From positions 992,001 to 1,056,000 of the forward strand of contig NZ_CP046804.1 in assembly GCF_009763805.1 (NCBI RefSeq): a DNA stretch of 64,000 nucleotides, given 5' to 3'. The notes under the pieces were generated by a model that was not told the origin of the DNA, ran no database searches, and saw only the letters and a list, made by a program, of their open reading frames with translations. Made by a program: the position numbers and the translations under genes. This DNA comes from Vibrio cidicii. Its GTDB lineage: Bacteria > Pseudomonadota > Gammaproteobacteria > Enterobacterales > Vibrionaceae. Of this stretch, positions 9,140 through 24,100 are shown piece after piece; position 1 is the stretch's first letter; the number at the start of each line of letters is the position of its first letter.

Positions 9140-12100
9140 ATGGATTTCTCAGCCTTTCTTTCTGGAGCTGCGCTTACCGCTGGTCGAATTGTTGTTATTG
9201 ATTTGAACGGCAACATAAGAATGCTAGCACCCGGACAAACACCTGCGCCTGGCGAAGTTGTGATTGATACCCTAGATGAATCTGAGGTGCCCACTGTTCG
9301 AGTGGCGACAGAAAACGGCAGCAATGACATTACTGATGATGTGCAACAAATTTTTGCAGCGTTGGAAGATGGGCAAGACCCAACTCAACTTGGTGATGAT
9401 TTCGCTACCGCAGCAGGCGAAACGGGCGGTTCGAGTTTGGTGTCGGCAGGGACGATTTCCCGCGATGGAAGCGAGACCCTAGCAAGTACCGCGTTTACTA
9501 CCCAAGGTTTGCAGGACCTGGGGCTGAACCAAGCGCAAAGTCTTTCTCTCTTTGAAGTGTACAGTTCTTTTTCTTCAGATGCGGCAACTATCATTGCTGA
9601 TGAAAGCAAACCAGCGCTGTCGATCACGGGTGGTGGCGAGGTGTCTGAGGGTTCTGATGCGACGTTCACCGTGACGCTATCGAATGCAACCGAATCCGCC
9701 GTGGTGTTAAACCTAGCGACAAACACAGGTGGTGATTACACAGCAGAAGACGGTGATGTGGCCGACATCAGCGCGAGTTACGTGAATGGCGATGGACAGG
9801 CAGTTGAGCTGACTGTCGACGCGAATGGCAACGTCACCGTACCCGCAGGCGTGACAGAGATCAGCGTATCCGTCGCGACCAACGGCGATAACGTTTACGA
9901 AGGCGATGAAACCTTCGGTCTGGTTGTGACAGAGAACAATGGTGTCACCAGCAATGGCAGCGTGACGGGTACAGCGACCATCACTGATGATGGCAGCGTG
10001 ACGCCACCGGATGGTTCGTCAGGCGACGATCGCCCAGCGGTATCCGCTATCAGCAGCCCAACGGTATCGGAAGGCGACAGCGCCACGTTTGACGTCAGCT
10101 TGAGCAACGCGAGCACGACAGCGACCACCGTGACCTTGACCTTAGCGGGCGACAGCGCCACCGCAGGCACGGACTTCACCAGTACCGAAGTGACCATCAC
10201 CTACCAAGATGGCACCACCCAAACCGTGGCCGTCAATGGCGATGGCACCTTCGATGTGGCGATCCCAGCGGGCGACACCACGTTCAGCATCTCGGTCCAA
10301 ACCACCGACGATGGCGTGTACGAAGGTGACGAAACCTTCACACTGAGTGGTCAGACCGCGACACAAACCACAGCGATGACGGGTACAGCGACCCTCAAAG
10401 ACGATGGCAGCGTGACACCACCGGATGGTTCGTCAGGCGACGATCGCCCAGCGGTATCCGCTATCAGCAGCCCAACGGTATCGGAAGGCGACAGCGCCAC
10501 GTTTGACGTCAGCTTGAGCAACGCGAGCACGACAGCGACCACCGTGACCTTGACCTTAGCGGGCGACAGCGCCACCGCAGGCACGGACTTCACCAGTACC
10601 GAAGTGACCATCACCTACCAAGATGGCACCACCCAAACCGTGGCCGTCAATGGCGATGGCACCTTCGATGTGGCGATCCCAGCGGGCGACACCACGTTCA
10701 GCATCTCGGTCCAAACCACCGACGATGGCGTGTACGAAGGTGACGAAACCTTCACACTGAGTGGTCAGACCGCGACACAAACCACAGCGATGACGGGTAC
10801 AGCGACCATCACTGATGATGGCAGCGTGACGCCACCGGATGGTTCGTCAGGCGACGATCGCCCAGCGGTATCCGCTATCAGCAGCCCAACGGTATCGGAA
10901 GGCGACAGCGCCACGTTTGACGTCAGCTTGAGCAACGCGAGCACGACAGCGACCACCGTGACCTTGACCTTAGCGGGCGAGAGCGCCACCGCGGGCACGG
11001 ACTTCACCAGTACCGAAGTGACCATCACCTACCAAGATGGCACCACCCAAACCGTGGCGGTCAATGGCGATGGCACCTTCGATGTGGCGATCCCAGCGGG
11101 CGACACCACGTTCAGCATCTCGGTCCAAACCACCGACGATGGCGTGTACGAAGGTGACGAAACCTTCACACTGAGTGGTCAGACCGCGACACAAACCACA
11201 GCGATGACGGGTACAGCGACCATCACTGATGATGGCAGCGTCACACCACCGGATGGTTCGTCAGGCGACGATCGCCCAGCGGTATCCGCTATCAGCAGCC
11301 CAACGGTATCGGAAGGCGACAGCGCCACGTTTGACGTCAGCTTGAGCAACGCGAGCACGACAGCGACCACCGTGACCTTGACCTTAGCGGGCGACAGCGC
11401 CACCGCAGGCACGGACTTCACCAGTACCGAAGTGACCATCACCTACCAAGATGGCACCACCCAAACCGTGGCCGTCAATGGCGATGGCACCTTCGATGTG
11501 GCGATCCCAGCGGGCGACACCACGTTCAGCATCTCGGTCCAAACCACCGACGATGGCGTGTACGAAGGTGACGAAACCTTCACACTGAGTGGTCAGACCG
11601 CGACACAAACCACAGCGATGACGGGTACAGCGACCATCACTGATGATGGCAGCGTGACGCCACCGGATGGTTCGTCAGGCGACGATCGCCCAGCGGTATC
11701 CGCTATCAGCAGCCCAACGGTATCGGAAGGCGACAGCGCCACGTTTGACGTCAGCTTGAGCAACGCGAGCACGACAGCGACCACCGTGACCTTGACCTTA
11801 GCGGGCGAGAGCGCCACCGCGGGCACGGACTTCACCAGTACCGAAGTGACCATCACCTACCAAGATGGCACCACCCAAACCGTGGCCGTCAATGGCGATG
11901 GCACCTTCGATGTGGCGATCCCAGCGGGCGACACCACGTTCAGCATCTCGGTCCAAACCACCGACGATGGCGTGTACGAAGGTGACGAAACCTTCACACT
12001 GAGTGGTCAGACCGCGACACAAACCACAGCGATGACGGGTACAGCGACCATCACTGATGATGGCAGCGTGACGCCACCGGATGGTTCGTCAGGCGACGAT

Positions 12101-15100
12101 CGCCCAGCGGTATCCGCTATCAGCAGCCCAACGGTATCGGAAGGCGACAGCGCCACGTTTGACGTCAGCTTGAGCAACGCGAGCACGACAGCGACCACCG
12201 TGACCTTGACCTTAGCGGGCGAGAGCGCCACCGCAGGCACGGACTTCACCAGTACCGAAGTGACCATCACCTACCAAGATGGCACCACCCAAACCGTGGC
12301 GGTCAATGGCGATGGCACCTTCGATGTGGCGATCCCAGCGGGCGACACCACGTTCAGCATCTCGGTCCAAACCACCGACGATGGCGTGTACGAAGGTGAC
12401 GAAACCTTCACACTGAGTGGTCAGACCGCGACACAAACCACAGCGATGACGGGTACAGCGACCATCACTGATGATGGCAGCGTGACGCCACCGGATGGTT
12501 CGTCAGGCGACGATCGCCCAGCGGTATCCGCTATCAGCAGCCCAACGGTATCGGAAGGCGACAGCGCCACGTTTGACGTCAGCTTGAGCAACGCGAGCAC
12601 GACAGCGACCACCGTGACCTTGACCTTAGCGGGCGAGAGCGCCACCGCGGGCACGGACTTCACCAGTACCGAAGTGACCATCACCTACCAAGATGGCACC
12701 ACCCAAACCGTGGCCGTCAATGGCGATGGCACCTTCGATGTGGCGATCCCAGCGGGCGACACCACGTTCAGCATCTCGGTCCAAACCACCGACGATGGCG
12801 TGTACGAAGGTGACGAAACCTTCACACTGAGTGGTCAGACCGCGACACAAACCACAGCGATGACGGGTACAGCGACCATCACTGATGATGGCAGCGTGAC
12901 GCCACCGGATGGTTCGTCAGGCGACGATCGCCCAGCGGTATCCGCTATCAGCAGCCCAACGGTATCGGAAGGCGACAGCGCCACGTTTGACGTCAGCTTG
13001 AGCAACGCGAGCACGACAGCGACCACCGTGACCTTGACCTTAGCGGGCGAGAGCGCCACCGCGGGCACGGACTTCACCAGTACCGAAGTGACCATCACCT
13101 ACCAAGATGGCACCACCCAAACCGTGGCCGTCAATGGCGATGGCACCTTCGATGTGGCGATCCCAGCGGGCGACACCACGTTCAGCATCTCGGTCCAAAC
13201 CACCGACGATGGCGTGTACGAAGGTGACGAAACCTTCACACTGAGTGGTCAGACCGCGACACAAACCACAGCGATGACGGGCACAGCGACCCTCAAAGAC
13301 GATGGCAGCGTGACGCCACCGGATGGTTCGTCAGGCGACGATCGCCCAGCGGTATCCGCTATCAGCAGCCCAACGGTATCGGAAGGCGACAGCGCCACGT
13401 TTGACGTCAGCTTGAGCAACGCGAGCACGACAGCGACCACCGTGACCTTGACCTTAGCGGGCGAGAGCGCCACCGCGGGCACGGACTTCACCAGTACCGA
13501 AGTGACCATCACCTACCAAGATGGCACCACCCAAACCGTGGCCGTCAATGGCGATGGCACCTTCGATGTGGCGATCCCAGCGGGCGACACCACGTTCAGC
13601 ATCTCGGTCCAAACCACCGACGATGGCGTGTACGAAGGTGACGAAACCTTCACACTGAGTGGTCAGACCGCGACACAAACCACAGCGATGACGGGTACAG
13701 CGACCATCACTGATGATGGCAGCGTGACGCCACCGGATGGTTCGTCAGGCGACGATCGCCCAGCGGTATCCGCTATCAGCAGCCCAACGGTATCGGAAGG
13801 CGACAGCGCCACGTTTGACGTCAGCTTGAGCAACGCGAGCACGACAGCGACCACCGTGACCTTGACCTTAGCGGGCGAGAGCGCCACCGCGGGCACGGAC
13901 TTCACCAGTACCGAAGTGACCATCACCTACCAAGATGGCACCACCCAAACCGTGGCCGTCAATGGCGATGGCACCTTCGATGTGGCGATCCCAGCGGGCG
14001 ACACCACGTTCAGCATCTCGGTCCAAACCACCGACGATGGCGTGTACGAAGGTGACGAAACCTTCACACTGAGTGGTCAGACCGCGACACAAACCACAGC
14101 GATGACGGGTACAGCGACCATCACTGATGATGGCAGCGTCACACCACCGGATGGTTCGTCAGGCGACGATCGCCCAGCGGTATCCGCTATCAGCAGCCCA
14201 ACGGTATCGGAAGGCGACAGCGCCACGTTTGACGTCAGCTTGAGCAACGCGAGCACGACAGCGACCACCGTGACCTTGACCTTAGCGGGCGAGAGCGCCA
14301 CCGCAGGCACGGACTTCACCAGTACCGAAGTGACCATCACCTACCAAGATGGCACCACCCAAACCGTGGCCGTCAATGGCGATGGCACCTTCGATGTGGC
14401 GATCCCAGCGGGCGACACCACGTTCAGCATCTCGGTCCAAACCACCGACGATGGCGTGTACGAAGGTGACGAAACCTTCACACTGAGTGGTCAGACCGCG
14501 ACACAAACCACAGCGATGACGGGTACAGCGACCATCACTGATGATGGCAGCGTCACACCACCGGATGGTTCGTCAGGCGACGATCGCCCAGCGGTATCCG
14601 CTATCAGCAGCCCAACGGTATCGGAAGGCGACAGCGCCACGTTTGACGTCAGCTTGAGCAACGCGAGCACGACAGCGACCACCGTGACCTTGACCTTAGC
14701 GGGCGAGAGCGCCACCGCAGGCACGGACTTCACCAGTACCGAAGTGACCATCACCTACCAAGATGGCACCACCCAAACCGTGGCCGTCAATGGCGATGGC
14801 ACCTTCGATGTGGCGATCCCAGCGGGCGACACCACGTTCAGCATCTCGGTCCAAACCACCGACGATGGCGTGTACGAAGGTGACGAAACCTTCACACTGA
14901 GTGGTCAGACCGCGACACAAACCACAGCGATGACGGGTACAGCGACCCTCAAAGACGATGGCAGCGTGACACCACCGGATGGTTCGTCAGGCGACGATCG
15001 CCCAGCGGTATCCGCTATCAGCAGCCCAACGGTATCGGAAGGCGACAGCGCCACGTTTGACGTCAGCTTGAGCAACGCGAGCACGACAGCGACCACCGTG

Positions 15101-18100
15101 ACCTTGACCTTAGCGGGCGAGAGCGCCACCGCAGGCACGGACTTCACCAGTACCGAAGTGACCATCACCTACCAAGATGGCACCACCCAAACCGTGGCCG
15201 TCAATGGCGATGGCACCTTCGATGTGGCGATCCCAGCGGGCGACACCACGTTCAGCATCTCGGTCCAAACCACCGACGATGGCGTGTACGAAGGTGACGA
15301 AACCTTCACACTGAGTGGTCAGACCGCGACACAAACCACAGCGATGACGGGTACAGCGACCATCACTGATGATGGCAGCGTGACGCCACCGGATGGTTCG
15401 TCAGGCGACGATCGCCCAGCGGTATCCGCTATCAGCAGCCCAACGGTATCGGAAGGCGACAGCGCCACGTTTGACGTCAGCTTGAGCAACGCGAGCACGA
15501 CAGCGACCACCGTGACCTTGACCTTAGCGGGCGAGAGCGCCACCGCAGGCACGGACTTCACCAGTACCGAAGTGACCATCACCTACCAAGATGGCACCAC
15601 CCAAACCGTGGCGGTCAATGGCGATGGCACCTTCGATGTGGCGATCCCAGCGGGCGACACCACGTTCAGCATCTCGGTCCAAACCACCGACGATGGCGTG
15701 TACGAAGGTGACGAAACCTTCACACTGAGTGGTCAGACCGCGACACAAACCACAGCGATGACGGGCACAGCGACCCTCAAAGACGATGGCAGCGTCACAC
15801 CACCGGATGGTTCGTCAGGCGACGATCGCCCAGCGGTATCCGCTATCAGCAGCCCAACGGTATCGGAAGGCGACAGCGCCACGTTTGACGTCAGCTTGAG
15901 CAACGCGAGCACGACAGCGACCACCGTGACCTTGACCTTAGCGGGCGACAGCGCCACCGCAGGCACGGACTTCACCAGTACCGAAGTGACCATCACCTAC
16001 CAAGATGGCACCACCCAAACCGTGGCCGTCAATGGCGATGGCACCTTCGATGTGGCGATCCCAGCGGGCGACACCACGTTCAGCATCTCGGTCCAAACCA
16101 CCGACGATGGCGTGTACGAAGGTGACGAAACCTTCACACTGAGTGGTCAGACCGCGACACAAACCACAGCGATGACGGGTACAGCGACCCTCAAAGACGA
16201 TGGCAGCGTGACGCCACCGGATGGTTCGTCAGGCGACGATCGCCCAGCGGTATCCGCTATCAGCAGCCCAACGGTATCGGAAGGCGACAGCGCCACGTTT
16301 GACGTCAGCTTGAGCAACGCGAGCACGACAGCGACCACCGTGACCTTGACCTTAGCGGGCGACAGCGCCACCGCGGGCACGGACTTCACCAGTACCGAAG
16401 TGACCATCACCTACCAAGATGGCACCACCCAAACCGTGGCCGTCAATGGCGATGGCACCTTCGATGTGGCGATCCCAGCGGGCGACACCACGTTCAGCAT
16501 CTCGGTCCAAACCACCGACGATGGCGTGTACGAAGGTGACGAAACCTTCACACTGAGTGGTCAGACCGCGACACAAACCACAGCGATGACGGGTACAGCG
16601 ACCCTCAAAGACGATGGCAGCGTGACACCACCAGATGGTTCGTCAGGCGACGATCGCCCAGCGGTATCCGCTATCAGCAGCCCAACGGTATCGGAAGGCG
16701 ACAGCGCCACGTTTGACGTCAGCTTGAGCAACGCGAGCACGACAGCGACCACCGTGACCTTGACCTTAGCGGGCGACAGCGCCACCGCGGGCACGGACTT
16801 CACCAGTACCGAAGTGACCATCACCTACCAAGATGGCACCACCCAAACCGTGGCCGTCAATGGCGATGGCACCTTCGATGTGGCGATCCCAGCGGGCGAC
16901 ACCACGTTCAGCATCTCGGTCCAAACCACCGACGATGGCGTGTACGAAGGTGACGAAACCTTCACACTGAGTGGTCAGACCGCGACACAAACCACAGCGA
17001 TGACGGGTACAGCGACCCTCAAAGACGATGGCAGCGTGACACCACCGGATGGTTCGTCAGGCGACGATCGCCCAGCGGTATCCGCTATCAGCAGCCCAAC
17101 GGTATCGGAAGGCGACAGCGCCACGTTTGACGTCAGCTTGAGCAACGCGAGCACGACAGCGACCACCGTGACCTTGACCTTAGCGGGCGACAGCGCCACC
17201 GCAGGCACGGACTTCACCAGTACCGAAGTGACCATCACCTACCAAGATGGCACCACCCAAACCGTGGCCGTCAATGGCGATGGCACCTTCGATGTGGCGA
17301 TCCCAGCGGGCGACACCACGTTCAGCATCTCGGTCCAAACCACCGACGATGGCGTGTACGAAGGTGACGAAACCTTCACACTGAGTGGTCAGACCGCGAC
17401 ACAAACCACAGCGATGACGGGTACAGCGACCCTCAAAGACGATGGCAGCGTGACGCCACCGGATGGTTCGTCAGGCGACGATCGCCCAGCGGTATCCGCT
17501 ATCAGCAGCCCAACGGTATCGGAAGGCGACAGCGCCACGTTTGACGTCAGCTTGAGCAACGCGAGCACGACAGCGACCACCGTGACCTTGACCTTAGCGG
17601 GCGAGAGCGCCACCGCAGGCACGGACTTCACCAGTACCGAAGTGACCATCACCTACCAAGATGGCACCACCCAAACCGTGGCCGTCAATGGCGATGGCAC
17701 CTTCGATGTGGCGATCCCAGCGGGCGACACCACGTTCAGCATCTCGGTCCAAACCACCGACGATGGCGTGTACGAAGGTGACGAAACCTTCACACTGAGT
17801 GGTCAGACCGCGACACAAACCACAGCGATGACGGGTACAGCGACCATCACTGATGATGGCAGCGTGACGCCACCGGATGGTTCGTCAGGCGACGATCGCC
17901 CAGCGGTATCCGCTATCAGCAGCCCAACGGTATCGGAAGGCGACAGCGCCACGTTTGACGTCAGCTTGAGCAACGCGAGCACGACAGCGACCACCGTGAC
18001 CTTGACCTTAGCGGGCGACAGCGCCACCGCAGGCACGGACTTCACCAGTACCGAAGTGACCATCACCTACCAAGATGGCACCACCCAAACCGTGGCCGTC

Positions 18101-21100
18101 AATGGCGATGGCACCTTCGATGTGGCGATCCCAGCGGGCGACACCACGTTCAGCATCTCGGTCCAAACCACCGACGATGGCGTGTACGAAGGTGACGAAA
18201 CCTTCACACTGAGTGGTCAGACCGCGACACAAACCACAGCGATGACGGGTACAGCGACCATCACTGATGATGGCAGCGTCACACCACCGGATGGTTCGTC
18301 AGGCGACGATCGCCCAGCGGTATCCGCTATCAGCAGCCCAACGGTATCGGAAGGCGACAGCGCCACGTTTGACGTCAGCTTGAGCAACGCGAGCACGACA
18401 GCGACCACCGTGACCTTGACCTTAGCGGGCGAGAGCGCCACCGCAGGCACGGACTTCACCAGTACCGAAGTGACCATCACCTACCAAGATGGCACCACCC
18501 AAACCGTGGCCGTCAATGGCGATGGCACCTTCGATGTGGCGATCCCAGCGGGCGACACCACGTTCAGCATCTCGGTCCAAACCACCGACGATGGCGTGTA
18601 CGAAGGTGACGAAACCTTCACACTGAGTGGTCAGACCGCGACACAAACCACAGCGATGACGGGTACAGCGACCCTCAAAGACGATGGCAGCGTGACGCCA
18701 CCGGATGGTTCGTCAGGCGACGATCGCCCAGCGGTATCCGCTATCAGCAGCCCAACGGTATCGGAAGGCGACAGCGCCACGTTTGACGTCAGCTTGAGCA
18801 ACGCGAGCACGACAGCGACCACCGTGACCTTGACCTTAGCGGGCGAGAGCGCCACCGCGGGCACGGACTTCACCAGTACCGAAGTGACCATCACCTACCA
18901 AGATGGCACCACCCAAACCGTGGCCGTCAATGGCGATGGCACCTTCGATGTGGCGATCCCAGCGGGCGACACCACGTTCAGCATCTCGGTCCAAACCACC
19001 GACGATGGCGTGTACGAAGGTGACGAAACCTTCACACTGAGTGGTCAGACCGCGACACAAACCACAGCGATGACGGGCACAGCGACCCTCAAAGACGATG
19101 GCAGCGTGACGCCACCGGATGGTTCGTCAGGCGACGATCGCCCAGCGGTATCCGCTATCAGCAGCCCAACGGTATCGGAAGGCGACAGCGCCACGTTTGA
19201 CGTCAGCTTGAGCAACGCGAGCACGACAGCGACCACCGTGACCTTGACCTTAGCGGGCGAGAGCGCCACCGCGGGCACGGACTTCACCAGTACCGAAGTG
19301 ACCATCACCTACCAAGATGGCACCACCCAAACCGTGGCCGTCAATGGCGATGGCACCTTCGATGTGGCGATCCCAGCGGGCGACACCACGTTCAGCATCT
19401 CGGTCCAAACCACCGACGATGGCGTGTACGAAGGTGACGAAACCTTCACACTGAGTGGTCAGACCGCGACACAAACCACAGCGATGACGGGTACAGCGAC
19501 CATCACTGATGATGGCAGCGTGACGCCACCGGATGGTTCGTCAGGCGACGATCGCCCAGCGGTATCCGCTATCAGCAGCCCAACGGTATCGGAAGGCGAC
19601 AGCGCCACGTTTGACGTCAGCTTGAGCAACGCGAGCACGACAGCGACCACCGTGACCTTGACCTTAGCGGGCGAGAGCGCCACCGCGGGCACGGACTTCA
19701 CCAGTACCGAAGTGACCATCACCTACCAAGATGGCACCACCCAAACCGTGGCCGTCAATGGCGATGGCACCTTCGATGTGGCGATCCCAGCGGGCGACAC
19801 CACGTTCAGCATCTCGGTCCAAACCACCGACGATGGCGTGTACGAAGGTGACGAAACCTTCACACTGAGTGGTCAGACCGCGACACAAACCACAGCGATG
19901 ACGGGCACAGCGACCATCACTGATGATGGCAGCGTGACGCCACCGGATGGTTCGTCAGGCGACGATCGCCCAGCGGTATCCGCTATCAGCAGCCCAACGG
20001 TATCGGAAGGCGACAGCGCCACGTTTGACGTCAGCTTGAGCAACGCGAGCACGACAGCGACCACCGTGACCTTGACCTTAGCGGGCGAGAGCGCCACCGC
20101 GGGCACGGACTTCACCAGTACCGAAGTGACCATCACCTACCAAGATGGCACCACCCAAACCGTGGCCGTCAATGGCGATGGCACCTTCGATGTGGCGATC
20201 CCAGCGGGCGACACCACGTTCAGCATCTCGGTCCAAACCACCGACGATGGCGTGTACGAAGGTGACGAAACCTTCACACTGAGTGGTCAGACCGCGACAC
20301 AAACCACAGCGATGACGGGTACAGCGACCCTCAAAGACGATGGCAGCGTGACACCACCGGATGGTTCGTCAGGCGACGATCGCCCAGCGGTATCCGCTAT
20401 CAGCAGCCCAACGGTATCGGAAGGCGACAGCGCCACGTTTGACGTCAGCTTGAGCAACGCGAGCACGACAGCGACCACCGTGACCTTGACCTTAGCGGGC
20501 GACAGCGCCACCGCAGGCACGGACTTCACCAGTACCGAAGTGACCATCACCTACCAAGATGGCACCACCCAAACCGTGGCCGTCAATGGCGATGGCACCT
20601 TCGATGTGGCGATCCCAGCGGGCGACACCACGTTCAGCATCTCGGTCCAAACCACCGACGATGGCGTGTACGAAGGTGACGAAACCTTCACACTGAGTGG
20701 TCAGACCGCGACACAAACCACAGCGATGACGGGTACAGCGACCCTCAAAGACGATGGCAGCGTGACGCCACCGGATGGTTCGTCAGGCGACGATCGCCCA
20801 GCGGTATCCGCTATCAGCAGCCCAACGGTATCGGAAGGCGACAGCGCCACGTTTGACGTCAGCTTGAGCAACGCGAGCACGACAGCGACCACCGTGACCT
20901 TGACCTTAGCGGGCGAGAGCGCCACCGCAGGCACGGACTTCACCAGTACCGAAGTGACCATCACCTACCAAGATGGCACCACCCAAACCGTGGCCGTCAA
21001 TGGCGATGGCACCTTCGATGTGGCGATCCCAGCGGGCGACACCACGTTCAGCATCTCGGTCCAAACCACCGACGATGGCGTGTACGAAGGTGACGAAACC

Positions 21101-24100
21101 TTCACACTGAGTGGTCAGACCGCGACACAAACCACAGCGATGACGGGTACAGCGACCATCACTGATGATGGCAGCGTGACGCCACCGGATGGTTCGTCAG
21201 GCGACGATCGCCCAGCGGTATCCGCTATCAGCAGCCCAACGGTATCGGAAGGCGACAGCGCCACGTTTGACGTCAGCTTGAGCAACGCGAGCACGACAGC
21301 GACCACCGTGACCTTGACCTTAGCGGGCGACAGCGCCACCGCAGGCACGGACTTCACCAGTACCGAAGTGACCATCACCTACCAAGATGGCACCACCCAA
21401 ACCGTGGCCGTCAATGGCGATGGCACCTTCGATGTGGCGATCCCAGCGGGCGACACCACGTTCAGCATCTCGGTCCAAACCACCGACGATGGCGTGTACG
21501 AAGGTGACGAAACCTTCACACTGAGTGGTCAGACCGCGACACAAACCACAGCGATGACGGGTACAGCGACCATCACTGATGATGGCAGCGTCACACCACC
21601 GGATGGTTCGTCAGGCGACGATCGCCCAGCGGTATCCGCTATCAGCAGCCCAACGGTATCGGAAGGCGACAGCGCCACGTTTGACGTCAGCTTGAGCAAC
21701 GCGAGCACGACAGCGACCACCGTGACCTTGACCTTAGCGGGCGAGAGCGCCACCGCAGGCACGGACTTCACCAGTACCGAAGTGACCATCACCTACCAAG
21801 ATGGCACCACCCAAACCGTGGCCGTCAATGGCGATGGCACCTTCGATGTGGCGATCCCAGCGGGCGACACCACGTTCAGCATCTCGGTCCAAACCACCGA
21901 CGATGGCGTGTACGAAGGTGACGAAACCTTCACACTGAGTGGTCAGACCGCGACACAAACCACAGCGATGACGGGTACAGCGACCATCACTGATGATGGC
22001 AGCGTGACGCCACCGGATGGTTCGTCAGGCGACGATCGCCCAGCGGTATCCGCTATCAGCAGCCCAACGGTATCGGAAGGCGACAGCGCCACGTTTGACG
22101 TCAGCTTGAGCAACGCGAGCACGACAGCGACCACCGTGACCTTGACCTTAGCGGGCGAGAGCGCCACCGCGGGCACGGACTTCACCAGTACCGAAGTGAC
22201 CATCACCTACCAAGATGGCACCACCCAAACCGTGGCCGTCAATGGCGATGGCACCTTCGATGTGGCGATCCCAGCGGGCGACACCACGTTCAGCATCTCG
22301 GTCCAAACCACCGACGATGGCGTGTACGAAGGTGACGAAACCTTCACACTGAGTGGTCAGACCGCGACACAAACCACAGCGATGACGGGTACAGCGACCA
22401 TCACTGATGATGGCAGCGTGACGCCACCGGATGGTTCGTCAGGCGACGATCGCCCAGCGGTATCCGCTATCAGCAGCCCAACGGTATCGGAAGGCGACAG
22501 CGCCACGTTTGACGTCAGCTTGAGCAACGCGAGCACGACAGCGACCACCGTGACCTTGACCTTAGCGGGCGAGAGCGCCACCGCGGGCACGGACTTCACC
22601 AGTACCGAAGTGACCATCACCTACCAAGATGGCACCACCCAAACCGTGGCCGTCAATGGCGATGGCACCTTCGATGTGGCGATCCCAGCGGGCGACACCA
22701 CGTTCAGCATCTCGGTCCAAACCACCGACGATGGCGTGTACGAAGGTGACGAAACCTTCACACTGAGTGGTCAGACCGCGACACAAACCACAGCGATGAC
22801 GGGCACAGCGACCCTCAAAGACGATGGCAGCGTGACGCCACCGGATGGTTCGTCAGGCGACGATCGCCCAGCGGTATCCGCTATCAGCAGCCCAACGGTA
22901 TCGGAAGGCGACAGCGCCACGTTTGACGTCAGCTTGAGCAACGCGAGCACGACAGCGACCACCGTGACCTTGACCTTAGCGGGCGACAGCGCCACCGCAG
23001 GCACGGACTTCACCAGTACCGAAGTGACCATCACCTACCAAGATGGCACCACCCAAACCGTGGCCGTCAATGGCGATGGCACCTTCGATGTGGCGATCCC
23101 AGCGGGCGACACCACGTTCAGCATCTCGGTCCAAACCACCGACGATGGCGTGTACGAAGGTGACGAAACCTTCACACTGAGTGGTCAGACCGCGACACAA
23201 ACCACAGCGATGACGGGCACAGCGACCCTCAAAGACGATGGCAGCGTGACGCCACCGGATGGTTCGTCAGGCGACGATCGCCCAGCGGTATCCGCTATCA
23301 GCAGCCCAACGGTATCGGAAGGCGACAGCGCCACGTTTGACGTCAGCTTGAGCAACGCGAGCACGACAGCGACCACCGTGACCTTGACCTTAGCGGGCGA
23401 GAGCGCCACCGCAGGCACGGACTTCACCAGTACCGAAGTGACCATCACCTACCAAGATGGCACCACCCAAACCGTGGCCGTCAATGGCGATGGCACCTTC
23501 GATGTGGCGATCCCAGCGGGCGACACCACGTTCAGCATCTCGGTCCAAACCACCGACGATGGCGTGTACGAAGGTGACGAAACCTTCACACTGAGTGGTC
23601 AGACCGCGACACAAACCACAGCGATGACGGGTACAGCGACCATCACTGATGATGGCAGCGTGACGCCACCGGATGGTTCGTCAGGCGACGATCGCCCAGC
23701 GGTATCCGCTATCAGCAGCCCAACGGTATCGGAAGGCGACAGCGCCACGTTTGACGTCAGCTTGAGCAACGCGAGCACGACAGCGACCACCGTGACCTTG
23801 ACCTTAGCGGGCGACAGCGCCACCGCAGGCACGGACTTCACCAGTACCGAAGTGACCATCACCTACCAAGATGGCACCACCCAAACCGTGGCCGTCAATG
23901 GCGATGGCACCTTCGATGTGGCGATCCCAGCGGGCGACACCACGTTCAGCATCTCGGTCCAAACCACCGACGATGGCGTGTACGAAGGTGACGAAACCTT
24001 CACACTGAGTGGTCAGACCGCGACACAAACCACAGCGATGACGGGTACAGCGACCCTCAAAGACGATGGCAGCGTGACACCACCGGATGGTTCGTCAGGC